This document shows, one piece after another, positions 33,935 to 42,700 of a DNA stretch of 64,000 nt. Origin of the DNA: Anaerotignum neopropionicum (GTDB lineage Bacteria; Bacillota; Clostridia; Lachnospirales; Anaerotignaceae). The stretch's first letter is position 1, and the number at the start of each line of letters is the position of its first letter. Below the pieces are notes generated by a model, which did not search any database, was not told the DNA's origin, and was given only the letters and a program-made list of their open reading frames with translations. The stretch spans positions 36,170-100,169 of the forward strand of contig NZ_LRVM01000009.1 of the NCBI RefSeq assembly GCF_001571775.1. Direction: 5' to 3'. The position numbers and the translations under genes were made by a program.

Positions 33935-34207
33935 ATGAGTGTTTTAAATCCGTTGCCTATTGAGGGCATTCAGGAGATGACAAAGCCGTTGTTCTCCATC
34001 CCTACCCATCAATTTTTATTCAATGCAGGTGCGGTTGATGCGAAGTTTTATATGGATACCTTACAGCTTGAAGAAAGCGAATACAATCTTATTAAATTCC
34101 CTCAGCGTGGTATATGTTTGTATAAATGCGGTAACGAGAGATATAACCTTATGGTACATGCCCCGATATACAAAGAAAATTTGTTTGGGAAGGCTGGTGG
34201 CAGATAA
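33935..34207 (+). pseudogene. C-terminal relic of a VirB4-like conjugation ATPase (probable)
   Basis: 90 residues, with a chance or adopted start behind TAGGAGGA. It reads SIPTHQFLFNAGAVDAKFYM, LEESEYNLIKFPQRGICLYK and CGNERYNLMVHAPIYKE. The pattern resembles the end of VirB4/TraE-type ATPases of ICE conjugation machinery. No Walker motifs are present, so it cannot be active. It fits with the neighbouring element fragments. Confidence 0.5.
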
Positions 34208-34557
34208 TAAGGAAAATTTGGGTAACAAGAAGTGAGTTTTTATTGATCATCAGAGTGAATATTGCATGAAAAATTTCTCGTAGCCCACTGCACAAGGGTT
34301 TTGTCCATATGGGCAGACAGAAAAACAGAGATGTCACCTTGACAGTGTATCATGCTATGGATATACTAAAAGTGAAAGATATAAAAAGCCTATTGCGGCA
34401 TATCAAAGGAAAACCATAGCTTAATAGGAAAGGGGCATTGTCTTATCAAAAAAGGTTCATTGGAGTCGGTATTGTGCGTAGCAAGGGCTATCGCATAATT
34501 AAAATATGAAGATAGTCCTTGCATAATCCTATTTTTTGAATATTTAGGAGGTGCACA
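34208..34557. other. Decayed stretch between element fragments
   Basis: An open frame without start at 34270-34419 reads HKGFVHMGRQKNRDVTLTVY and MDILKVKDIKSLLRHIKGKP before a stop; I cannot assign it. The rest is non-coding up to the AGGAGG of the next gene. Confidence 0.35.
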
Positions 34558-34833
34558 ATGGACTATAAGAATGCAGTTTGCGTATTGCCAGACAGTTTAA
34601 TTACGGCGATACAGCAACATATAGATGGAGAATATCTTTATATTCCACGGAAAAACGAGAATAAAAAGGCATGGGGGGAGCTTAAAAACAGCAAACAAAT
34701 ATATGCCCAGCGAAATGCTGTTATTTTTGAAGAATATCATTGTGGTATGACTGTGATGGAACTGTCCAACAAATATTTTTTATCTCCAAAAACTGTATAT
34801 AAGATATTGTCTAGTATGAAAAATAATAAGTGA
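34558..34833 (+). CDS. CD3324-family helix-turn-helix protein
   Basis: 91 residues, TTAGGAGG site. It reads GEYLYIPRKNENKKAWGELK, then the helix-turn-helix GMTVMELSNKYFLSPKTVYKI, the layout of the CD3324 family (Mor-like HTH) first annotated in Clostridioides. These small proteins are probably DNA-binding regulators, target unknown. Monocistronic, followed by a terminator. Confidence 0.8.
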   Translation: MDYKNAVCVLPDSLITAIQQHIDGEYLYIPRKNENKKAWGELKNSKQIYAQRNAVIFEEYHCGMTVMELSNKYFLSPKTVYKILSSMKNNK

Positions 34834-34841
34834 ATCATAGA

Positions 34842-34877
34842 AAGTGACATGGATTAAAACCGCCATGTCGCTTTTTT
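34842..34877 (+). terminator. Rho-independent terminator
   Basis: AAGTGACATGG pairs with CCATGTCGCTT (one G-U), then six T; nine bases after the CD3324 stop. Confidence 0.85.
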
Positions 34878-34970
34878 ATTTCTGTACTGTTTTGTAGGAA
34901 GCTTTCATAAAAGTTTTGGAGTATAATGACTGTATAAATGTTTAAAGCAAATAGCGAAAGGAGAATTACA

Positions 34971-35690
34971 ATGGAATATCCAAAAAGTCAAAAGTACAAC
35001 ACCCCAGAATTAATGGCCAAAATAATGGGACCTAACCCCTTTAAATTGCAGGAAGAAATGCTTCAAAATCATAAAATTCCTGCTGGCAGTATTGTTTGCG
35101 ACCTTGGAAGTGGGCAAGGGCTAACAAGCGTTATGCTGGCAAAAGATTATGGCTTCAAGGTTTACGCCGCCGATTTATGGAGTGAACCCCATGCAAATTG
35201 CAGGTTCTTTTATGAAATGGGGCTAACACCTGAACAAATTACTCCAGTTAAAACGGATGCTGCCAACTTGCCTTTCGAGAAAGAATTTTTCGATGCAGTG
35301 GTTAGCACGGATTCCTATAACTATTGGGGGCGTGACCCAGAATATTTAGATGCAAAGCTATTGCCCTTTGTAAAAAGCGGCGGATATCTTTACGTCTGTG
35401 TTCCCGGTATGAAAAAGGATTGCCATGACAATCTTCCAAAAGAATTGCTACTTTCATGGACACCGGAGCAGCTTGCCTATCTGCGTGATATTAATTATTG
35501 GGAAGAAATATTAAATCATAGTAGGGATGCGGAGGTTATTTCAATTTTTGAGATGAAGGGAAACAACGATGAGCTTTGGGCAGATTGGTTGGATCAGGAA
35601 AATGAGGTTGCCGTTAACGACCGCAAGACAATGGGTGCAGGTGGCGGAAAATATTTGAACTTTATTGCTTTTGTGTTGAGGAAAAAATAA
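34971..35690 (+). CDS. SAM-dependent methyltransferase
   Basis: ATG 34971 (MEYPKSQKYNTPELM) is behind GAAAGGAG; a start at 34938 lacks a site. 239 residues with SAM motif I VCDLGSGQGLTSVMLAK, the acidic VYAADLW strand, AANLPFEKEFFDAVVSTDSY and a WADWLDQENEVA tail. Proteins of this kind are annotated as small-molecule methyltransferases; no substrate can be named. The stop lies a few bases before the truncated end of an IS3 element on the other strand. Confidence 0.88.
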   Translation: MEYPKSQKYNTPELMAKIMGPNPFKLQEEMLQNHKIPAGSIVCDLGSGQGLTSVMLAKDYGFKVYAADLWSEPHANCRFFYEMGLTPEQITPVKTDAANLPFEKEFFDAVVSTDSYNYWGRDPEYLDAKLLPFVKSGGYLYVCVPGMKKDCHDNLPKELLLSWTPEQLAYLRDINYWEEILNHSRDAEVISIFEMKGNNDELWADWLDQENEVAVNDRKTMGAGGGKYLNFIAFVLRKK

Positions 35691-35696
35691 TTGAGA

Positions 35697-36111
35697 TACA
35701 GATATAATTCCACTTGTAGTTTACTCTGACATAGGTCAAATCACTGACAACAACGTTATAGGCTGGTTGATTGTTAAATTGTCTGTTCAACTCATTTTTA
35801 ATTGGAGCTTCATTACATTTGTCTTTATGAGGCTTGAATTGGGCTACTGTATACTTTGATACCAAACCCAACCTTTTCATGATTTTACATATTTTACGGC
35901 GGGATACTGTTTTATTAAGCTTCTTAAGCTCTTTCTTTATTTTACGACTACCATATGCATCACGATTATTATGGAATATCTCTGAGATTAACTTATCTAT
36001 TTCTGATTCATCTGATTTGGTCTCTGCCTGGTAATAGTAAGTGCTTCTCGCTATTTCTAGGCATTTGCACATCGCTGATACCGAGTATTTGTGGGCGTTT
36101 TGACGTATCAC
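35697..36111 (-). pseudogene. IS3-family transposase OrfB, truncated
   Basis: Starts at ATG 36111 (MIRQNAHKYSVSAMCKCLEI) and shows the HTH_21 region YGSRKIKKELKKL, RRKICKIMKRLGL and the first catalytic aspartate in VVSDLTYVRV. After NYKWNYIC, at ~35697, the frame runs into foreign sequence and stops at 35662. The second Asp and the Glu of the DDE triad are missing, so no transposase activity is possible. Confidence 0.85.
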
Positions 36112-36113
36112 AA

Positions 36114-36401
36114 TTACTTTCGTCCCAGTATCAGCGCCGCTTGCTTTAAAATATCATTTTCCATTCTTAATTGCTGATTTTCTTTACGTACTCTAATGAG
36201 CTCATTTTCTTCTGAGGTTCGGTTATCACTTTCTCTTGGTGAACCTGTAGCGTCAAATCTTTTAATACAATTATTTAAAGCTGATGGCGTCAAATCGTAT
36301 TCCCTTGCTATTTCCATACGACCTTTACCATTGTTGTACAATTGTACCATTTGGTGCTTGAATTCATCGGTGAATTCTCTCTTTGTTCGTTTTTCAGTCA
36401 T
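36114..36401 (-). CDS. IS3-family transposase OrfA
   Basis: 95 residues: KREFTDEFKHQMVQLYNNGK, EIAREYDLTPSALNNCIKRF is the helix-turn-helix, and a C-terminal leucine-zipper-like helix EENELIRVRKENQQLRMEND precedes QAALILGRK. Normal length for OrfA. In IS3 elements it acts with OrfB through programmed -1 frameshifting; OrfB starts 3 bases downstream here. Probably harmless without OrfB. Confidence 0.88.
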   Translation of the reverse strand: MTEKRTKREFTDEFKHQMVQLYNNGKGRMEIAREYDLTPSALNNCIKRFDATGSPRESDNRTSEENELIRVRKENQQLRMENDILKQAALILGRK

Positions 36402-36512
36402 GTGATTTTACCTCTTTTTCTTATTCCTTTTATTTTACATGACCTTATTATTTCTGTCCAGTTTAGTGTAGCCGATCCAAAACCTATTAAATTGATAAAA
36501 TAAATTGCCCAC

Positions 36513-36550
36513 CCCCCTTACTTTTTCGACTAAGTAGTGAGGGGGTTTTT
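36513..36550 (+). terminator. Terminator-like hairpin
   Basis: CCCCCTTACT pairs with AGTGAGGGGG (one G-T pair), followed by five T. No gene ends just before it on the plus strand, so it belongs to a lost gene. Confidence 0.6.
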
Positions 36551-37064
36551 CTATCCCTAAATTTGGTCTTTGGCAACTAAATATCCTTATCTCAAATACT
36601 TTCCGTTTATGGCTCGAAAGGGAAAGCAACTTAACAGATGCCGCTGTGTCCTCTTAAATTTTTGTGTGAGCGATTTGCATTGTGTTTAAACAAACCGATT
36701 GGCACGGTTTGATTGCCATTACCCATAAACGAAATAATGATACTTCTGCCTTGAACGCATCACCGCATTGGACAGCCGCCTCAGAACGGGGTGGAGATGC
36801 TGGAGCACTTGTTAAAATCGGTGTTTTGGCACTATGACACTGTGCCTACAGTGGTTTGAGATAAGTCCCTTGTCGGGGACAAAAAAAATAAGACGCTTCA
36901 TGCAAAATTTAAAAAATATTTTAAGAGAAAAGATGTTACTTCAAAGGCAGAAACTATGTAGTGGTTTTTTGTGCTACTACATCCTTGTGCCTTTGCGTTT
37001 TGAGTCATATAACAGAACTTGTCTAAATAAGATAAAATAACCTTATATTGGAAGGGATGGAGAT
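36551..37064. other. Decayed stretch of mobile-element origin
   Basis: No gene. GC-richer patches alternate with AT-rich ones. Short frames such as NASPHWTAASERGGDAG near 36760 have no starts and cannot be assigned. Confidence 0.35.
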
Positions 37065-37223
37065 ATGGTGGACATACTGATACCCAATTTACAAGAGTTA
37101 AAAAGCATGCAACTTGAGACCGTAGATGCTGATTCTTTGATTGCCAAGGTGAAGGCGGGCATTACAATACAAGAGGAAGAAGTGAAAAAATATGAATGGA
37201 ATTTTGGATCGATGCAATTATGA
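37065..37223 (+). CDS. Small ICE-associated protein (possible DUF6870-like N-terminus)
   Basis: 52 residues, ATG behind GGAAGGGATGGAG. It reads MVDILIPNLQELKSMQLETV then DADSLIAKVKAGI, similar to the opening of a short protein family of Firmicutes integrative elements. The second half (EEEVKKYEWNFGSMQL) does not fit that family, so the 3' part is probably replaced. Confidence 0.4.
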   Translation: MVDILIPNLQELKSMQLETVDADSLIAKVKAGITIQEEEVKKYEWNFGSMQL

Positions 37224-37552
37224 AGCATTTACGGCAATTTAATACAGCGCATTGATATTTCGAAAATAACAAGGTGGAGATTACTTTTTTTACTTTTTTG
37301 TATATACATATATTTATCTTAGCTTTTCATAGTGTAAATTATAATTCCTTATATTTCTTATATGAAAATGCAGTTCCGGTACTTGAAATAATTCAAGTTG
37401 TTGGCACTGCTTTTTTATTGCGATTTATGGATGATATGAAGAATTATGACAGCCATCTTAGGATGACCGCCATCGGCAGGAATAGCTCCTTTCAGGAGGT
37501 ATTCTTATGTTACACATAAATTATATTAAAACACAACTTGATATGTTTATAC
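37224..37552. other. Intergenic stretch
   Basis: A possible frame at 37274-37519 (hydrophobic start FFTFLYIHIFILAFHS, ending AIGRNSSFQEVFLCYT) begins at GTG without a ribosome binding site. I do not accept it as a gene. Confidence 0.35.
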
Positions 37553-37595
37553 AAGACGCCATGACTTTCTATGAAAAGTTTTAGCGTCTTTTTTT
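37553..37595 (+). terminator. Rho-independent terminator
   Basis: AAGACGC with GCGTCTT, inner arms ACTTT and AAAGT, followed by seven T. Confidence 0.7.
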
Positions 37596-37686
37596 ATTTG
37601 GTTGGTAGAGCCATTCTTGTGCTGTCGTTCCCCTCCTGTTTTTAATTTTTGCTGAAGTATAAATTCAAAATAATGGAGGAAAAGAT

Positions 37687-38133
37687 ATGTTATTTTATGT
37701 AACGATAACAAACTCCTAGGGGAAAGAAATCAGGGTTGAGGTTTCTGTTGAAATATTTGAACTTTTTCAAGAAGAACGAAAAGAGATTGCGCGTTTACGC
37801 AAAGAGAAAGAAAGACATTCATCTGATGAAGATGTGGAAAGTGATATTGCTGGATATTTACATAGCCTTCGCACAACATCCTTGGAAGAAAGAGCTATGC
37901 AAAGGCAAGAATTGAAATCCGCTGTTGATGTAATTAAAAGCTGCACACCTGTTCAGCAAAGAAGATTTTATCTCAATCGTATTTTAGGCTATTCCTTTAC
38001 TGAAATTGCAAGAAAAGAGCGTTGTTCCGAGGGTGCTGTTCGTCTTTCGATAAATAAAGTTTTAAAAATTAGAAAAAATAAAAAAATTGCCTACGTTTTT
38101 GGTCTACTTCTGTCCTATATAGTAGAGGGGTAA
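37687..38133 (+). pseudogene. ICE-type sigma-70-like factor with in-frame amber codon
   Basis: The ATG at 37687 follows TGGAGGAAAAG. The frame reads MLFYVTITNS, a TAG at 37717-37719, then EIRVEVSVEIFELFQEERK through SCTPVQQRRFYLNRILGYSF and TEIARKERCSEGAVRLSINK, the sigma-70 region 4-like helix-turn-helix of small regulators in Tn916-type elements. Everything except the single TAG looks intact (148 codons). Translation may restart downstream, but no good start exists, so it is most likely inactive. Confidence 0.7.
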
Positions 38134-38302
38134 ATTTACTAAGGTTTGTTCTCTCGTTGTAGCTTGAAAATTGAATATCGGTATAGAAGTTTTTGCTTTA
38201 CTTGTGTGAGCACTGAAGTAAGACCGTCAAGACCCACTGCAAGGCGTTTCACCTTGTAAAAAAGATAACATCAAAGGGTACGAGCGATAAGTCTTTGGAC
38301 TT
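38134..38302. other. Intergenic, no gene seen
   Basis: GTAAACCTTGT-like repeats absent; only a possible stem around 38244-38262 (AAGGCGTTTCACCTT). No coding sequence supported. Confidence 0.3.
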
Positions 38303-38566
38303 CTAAAAGCAGTGGTTCTGTGTAACTTCGTCATTTTTAAGGTTACCTCGCCGGATGTGGTTTGAAAGTTTCGGTTGTAAATGACCGGAGCGATATCCCT
38401 TATATTTACCTGAGCGTTCATATTTCTCAGCATTAACGAGTTCATCAGCCTTAGGGAGGGTCTTTTTGGCTTCCTCGTTCCAGTGCCAGCAGGTGTAAGT
38501 GATATTTTTGTTGTGGTCGCCAATATGGCGTTCTTCATATTCCTTATGATGTTGCTGTTTTTTCAT
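38303..38566 (-). CDS. Hypothetical small protein
   Basis: 87 residues. Accepted because the minus strand shows an excellent site, GAAAGGAGCC, six bases before the ATG at 38566. The protein is basic and polar (MKKQQHHKEYEERHIGDHNK, TYTCWHWNEEAKKTLPKADE) without membrane segments. The last ~15 residues may come from a fusion. Family not recognised; probably part of the decayed element. Confidence 0.4.
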   Translation of the reverse strand: MKKQQHHKEYEERHIGDHNKNITYTCWHWNEEAKKTLPKADELVNAEKYERSGKYKGYRSGHLQPKLSNHIRRGNLKNDEVTQNHCF

Positions 38567-38586
38567 GGTTGGCTCCTTTCATGTGT

Positions 38587-38752
38587 AGGAGCCAAGCAGG
38601 AGATATATTATCAGTACCAATCTAGTAAGGATGAAGCGCCAACGATAAAAGGTAATACTGTTATTTTGAAATCTTCCGATGTGCAGCATATCCCAGGTCT
38701 TGGGTTTGATGGATTGGTTGATTTTATATTGCCTCAAAAGGCTGTGGAGTAG
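38587..38752 (+). pseudogene. HK97-type phage portal protein fragment
   Basis: An internal frame reads EIYYQYQSSKDEAPTIKG, then VILKSSDVQHIPGLGFDGLV, the strongly conserved portal motif (HIPGLGFDGLVGYSPI). The frame leaves the family after DGLV and stops at 38750. About 50 of ~400 residues remain, so a prophage once lay here or recombined with the element. Confidence 0.65.
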
Positions 38753-38854
38753 CTCATACGCAGTAGCCATATTGTTTAACAATTGCCCAATTACTTAAAA
38801 TTCCTTCCTCAACATAAAATTTTATTTCATTTTACTCCGGAAATTTGGAAAAAA

Positions 38855-38888
38855 AGACCGCTTGTGCAGATTTTAGACCGCTTGTGCA
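38855..38888 (+). promoter_or_regulatory. Two exact 14-bp direct repeats, LytTR-like binding site
   Basis: AGACCGCTTGTGCA occurs at 38855-38868 and 38875-38888, 20 bases apart centre to centre, about two helix turns. That spacing is typical of tandem sites for LytTR-type response regulators. It lies 78 bases before the receiver-like gene and may control it and the surface protein. Confidence 0.55.
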
Positions 38889-38966
38889 TAACACCTAGAA
38901 AATTAATTGAGAAGGTGCTATGTTAATCATGACGAAACCTACCAATTTTTGAGAGGAGGAGGTCGT

Positions 38967-39356
38967 GTGAATATTGCATTATGCGCTGCGTTTCTGGAAG
39001 AAGATATATGGGAAAGCCGTCTGCTGGCGGCTACTTTTCCACAAAAGTTTGAAATTACGGAGTGTAACAGCCCACGAGGACTTCTGTCTATGCTGGAATT
39101 GAAGCCATTCTCTCTTCTGGTTATTGTATTAAACGGTGTGGCAGGACTGGAGGCGGTGCGCCAGCTTCGCCAAAAAGCGCCGGATGTGCCGATTCTTTGG
39201 ATTTCTGATGAGGATTACAGTCTATTTGGCTATCAATATCATGTGAATCGTTTTTTACGCAGACCAGTATCCGATATGGAGCTGCGAGAAGCAATCACAA
39301 GCTGCTTACCAATGGGAAAGGAGGGAGTGGAAAATGAAAAAAATTGCATTATGTAG
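38967..39356 (+). CDS. Degenerate response-regulator receiver-domain protein
   Basis: GTG 38967 is chosen for GAGAGGAGGAGG directly upstream. 129 residues form one receiver-like domain (MNIALCAAFLEEDIWESRLL, GLEAVRQLRQKAPDVPILW, NRFLRRPVSDMELREAITSC). The phosphoacceptor aspartate is replaced: the strand reads LLVIVLNGVAGLE where DxxxPGxxGLE is usual, and the conserved lysine is arginine (RRP). There is no output domain. It is likely a phosphorylation-independent adaptor. The following gene starts inside its end. Confidence 0.65.
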   Translation: MNIALCAAFLEEDIWESRLLAATFPQKFEITECNSPRGLLSMLELKPFSLLVIVLNGVAGLEAVRQLRQKAPDVPILWISDEDYSLFGYQYHVNRFLRRPVSDMELREAITSCLPMGKEGVENEKNCIM

Positions 39357-39795
39357 GGTTTGCAAAAAAACAATCCCCAAGCTGGAACAATATGGCGGAA
39401 ATTATATTTTTCACTTTTTTGATAAGCGGAAACGATGGAGCCATGAAAAGCTGGCGTATTATTTGGGGAACGATCCATCAGTGAACTTTGCCGTTGTGGG
39501 CTATTCTGTTGCTGAGGGGCTTACCCCTTGCCATTATCTGCCAAACGAAAACATCACACTGCCCATTTCGTGGCTGTGCAAGCGCAGAGATTTTATGCCA
39601 AAAGCAAGGCGTCTTGGTGTAAATTTTTACGGCACAGGCCCGCCAGCTTTGGAATGGATGATTCCCCTTATTCTAAGGCAACACCGCACAATTCACGTTT
39701 GCCTGCACATCTGGACACATAAAATAATGCGGTATTACCCTAAACAATTCTTAGAGAGTTTCAAGGAGGAAAGAAATGAAAAAACGATTTTTTAG
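39334..39795 (+). CDS. Conserved-looking hypothetical protein
   Basis: 153 residues, ATG behind GGGAAAGGAGGGAG, overlapping the receiver gene by 23 bases and the surface-protein gene by 20. It starts MKKIALCRVCKKTIPKLEQY, with a CxxC pair, and continues basic and aromatic (HFFDKRKRWSHEKLAYYLGN, LEWMIPLILRQHRTIHVCLH). No signal peptide or family that I recognise. The overlaps on both sides argue for translation as part of a receiver / unknown / surface-protein operon. Confidence 0.55.
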   Translation: MKKIALCRVCKKTIPKLEQYGGNYIFHFFDKRKRWSHEKLAYYLGNDPSVNFAVVGYSVAEGLTPCHYLPNENITLPISWLCKRRDFMPKARRLGVNFYGTGPPALEWMIPLILRQHRTIHVCLHIWTHKIMRYYPKQFLESFKEERNEKTIF

Positions 39796-42700
39796 TATTT
39801 TACTATGCTTGTGCATGGTACTGGGGCTGCTGCCAACCATGGCATGGGCGGAAGAAAAATATACCACGCCTAGTGGCTTATCCATTAGTGGTGGCACGTC
39901 TGGTATGGATTATACTTATGATGATTCCTACAAAAGCTTGGATATCACTGGAAATGATACCTATACGATTTCTGGAAGTAGCACCGAGGATATCATTTGC
40001 GTTAATATCCAGTCAGATAGTGAAGTTAATATTATCTTAAATAATGTCAACCTTGACGCTAGCTCTAATGCCATCGCTAATAATAATGGTTTTGCTGCGT
40101 TTGAGATTAATGCATTTGATAATGCCACTATGACGGTGAACCTGACGCTGATTGGTGACAATGTTTTGAAATCTGGCAGCGGTTTGCCTGGTCTGCTGGT
40201 GCCGAAACGCTGCACGCTGAACATCACTGATGACAGCACTGGTACCTTAACTGCCGTGGGTGGCAGTGGCGGCGCAGGCATCGGCGGAAATGCTTCGTAT
40301 GACTGCGGTATCATCAACATTGGCGGCGGTAATGTAAACGCCGTTGGAGGTGGTGATGCGGTAGCGATTGGATGTGGAAGCGATGACACTAATGGTACAC
40401 TAAAAGGTTTGCCCGGTATTGGCCTTCTTCGCACGCCCACCGTGGTCACGCTGGAGGATATAACGGATGCAGGTGTAGAGGTCAGCAACTTAACCATCAA
40501 GGATATAGGTAACAGTACATATGATTATGGCTCCACCACAAGAACACTGGAAAACGGCGAGTTATACCTCTGGCTGCCCAGTGATGTAACCGTTACTGAT
40601 GCAACCGTCACTGATGCAACAGGCAACGACACGCACTACTGCGGCAGTGTAACATCTGGAGTAACGGGTACGCTTAGCCCTGCCGTTGTGAGCGTGGCTA
40701 CAGATAGTACGACTAGCTACTATGGTGGCATTAGCGATGCACTGACGGCGGCGCAGAGTGGCAATGCCAGTACGTTGACGTTGCTGAAGGATGTGAGCTA
40801 CGATAGTAATGTTTATCTTTCAAACACTATGACACTGGAGTTGAATGGCCATCAGCTGGCGTTTGAAAATGGAAAATGCCTTACTATTGATAGTACAGGC
40901 AACTTGACGGTGCAGGATAGCGTCGGGGGCGGTGTGATTACAAGTGATGGGGTTACGTTGACCGCTTTGGGTGGATTGACCGTCAAAAGCGGTACAATTC
41001 AAACAACGGCTACGGGAAGTGATGCTCTTACATGCGTTGAGGGCTCCAATGTGGTTATTCATGGGGGTACCTTTATCGGTACAGGCAAGGATGTTACCTT
41101 TTCAGGCGGTAACCTGATGATTGATGGGGGCAGCTTTTGCAACAGTGGTCTATTGGTAAGCGGAGCGGGTGTGACACTAAAGGGTGGCACATTTGCCACA
41201 ATAGAAACACAAGGGGGCTTGAAAGCAAACGCTTTGCTTCCCAACGGCTATTGCTATTATCAGGGCAATGATACCACAGGAGCTGTGGTGGACGGCGATA
41301 CAACTAATATATCCGAAACCGTTACCGTTGGTGAATGTGATTGGGACAGTGCAATTGCCTATAATGATGGCACCTATACGGTGCTTTCTGCCGATGGCTT
41401 GGATTGGGTTTCAGCTGTGGCAAGCGGCACTATAACGGCAGACACCTTTCAGACCGACCCCCAAATGCCAGATAAAGACTTTGACCGTGGCTATTTCTAT
41501 GGGGCTACCGTGAAGCTGGATACAAATATAGACCTCTCGGGAGAAAATTGGACTCCAATGAAAGGGTTTGGTGGTACCTTTGATGGCGCAGGGCATAGCA
41601 TTACGGGTATGACGGTAGAGGGTGCTTATGACCAGAGCGGTTTTTTTGCATCATTGGCTGGCAAGGTACGAAACTTGTATATCGGCGGCAGTGTGCATGT
41701 CAGCAGTGATAGTGATATTTATGCAGGGGGCATTGCGGGCTTTGTTAGTGAGTATGGATCTATTTACAACTGTGTTTCAGGTGTAACAGTGATGGCTACT
41801 GGAAGTCAAGCTGTCTATACTGGCGGTCTTACGGGATGGAATAGTGGATACATTAAAAATTGCATCTTACAAGAAGATACCTCTGGCAAATTGATTGGCA
41901 AGCTTGGCGATGCTGATGGTTCTATGGAAAACTGCTATACCCCAGTGGGAACGAAAATTGCGGACAGCGATGAAGCTTCTCCAAGATTTACTTCTGTGGG
42001 TACCTATGACACAAGCGGTAATTTGACCCCAATAACCGAAATAACCCTTGGGTATGGAGCGACGCTATCCAATGCCATGAAATATTGGGTGAATCGGCAA
42101 GTGGATATAGCCGTGGAGAATGAAGGTGAAGTTTGCTATGTTGCATGGACGACAGATGCCATCCCCTCGTTGACGGCTAATTATGCCCAGCAGGAAACCC
42201 ATACCTTTACCTCGTGGGAACCGCAGACGGATGGCGGTTACATACGCACAGATTTGCATACAGGGATTACCCAAACTGCAGAAGCTGTCGTGACCCCTTC
42301 GAGCGGCACAGTGGAACCTTATGCAACCCTTGAGGAAGCAATTACAGCGGCAAAAGGTTTAAGCGGCAGCACTGTGAAGCTGATAACTAATGTGACGACA
42401 GAAAAAACGATAGAGGTTGCTTCTGGCACGTTCCAAATAGACTTAAACGGAAAAACATGGGAAAGTATTGTGGGAGATAATGCAGAAAATGAGTATGCAT
42501 TGGTACTGACAGGCACTTCGAATATTACTTTAAAGGATAGTGCTTCTGGGGGTACGTTTACAAGCTATCCTGCCAATGGCTGCTCAACTGTGCGTATCGC
42601 TGGTGTTTCTGCCACAATAGAAGGCGGCATCTATAATACCACTAACGGTGCGGGTCGTATACTGGAAATTTTAGATGTAGTTAGTGAAGGGAAAAAAGTA

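Larger units (their letters stand above)
35697..36479 (-). mobile_element. IS3-family (IS150-like) element, 3'-truncated
   Basis: The intact end, at 36479, reads TGGATCGGCTACACTAAACT on the minus strand, an IS3-type terminal repeat; a closely similar end (TGGATCGGCTATAATTAACT) lies at 63782. orfA is complete (36114-36401), orfB is cut after its first catalytic region at ~35697, so about half the element is missing. Confidence 0.8.

Noticed and set aside
38855..38888. CRISPR-like direct repeats
   Set aside because: Only two 14-bp units with a 6-base gap; no array and no cas genes in the window.
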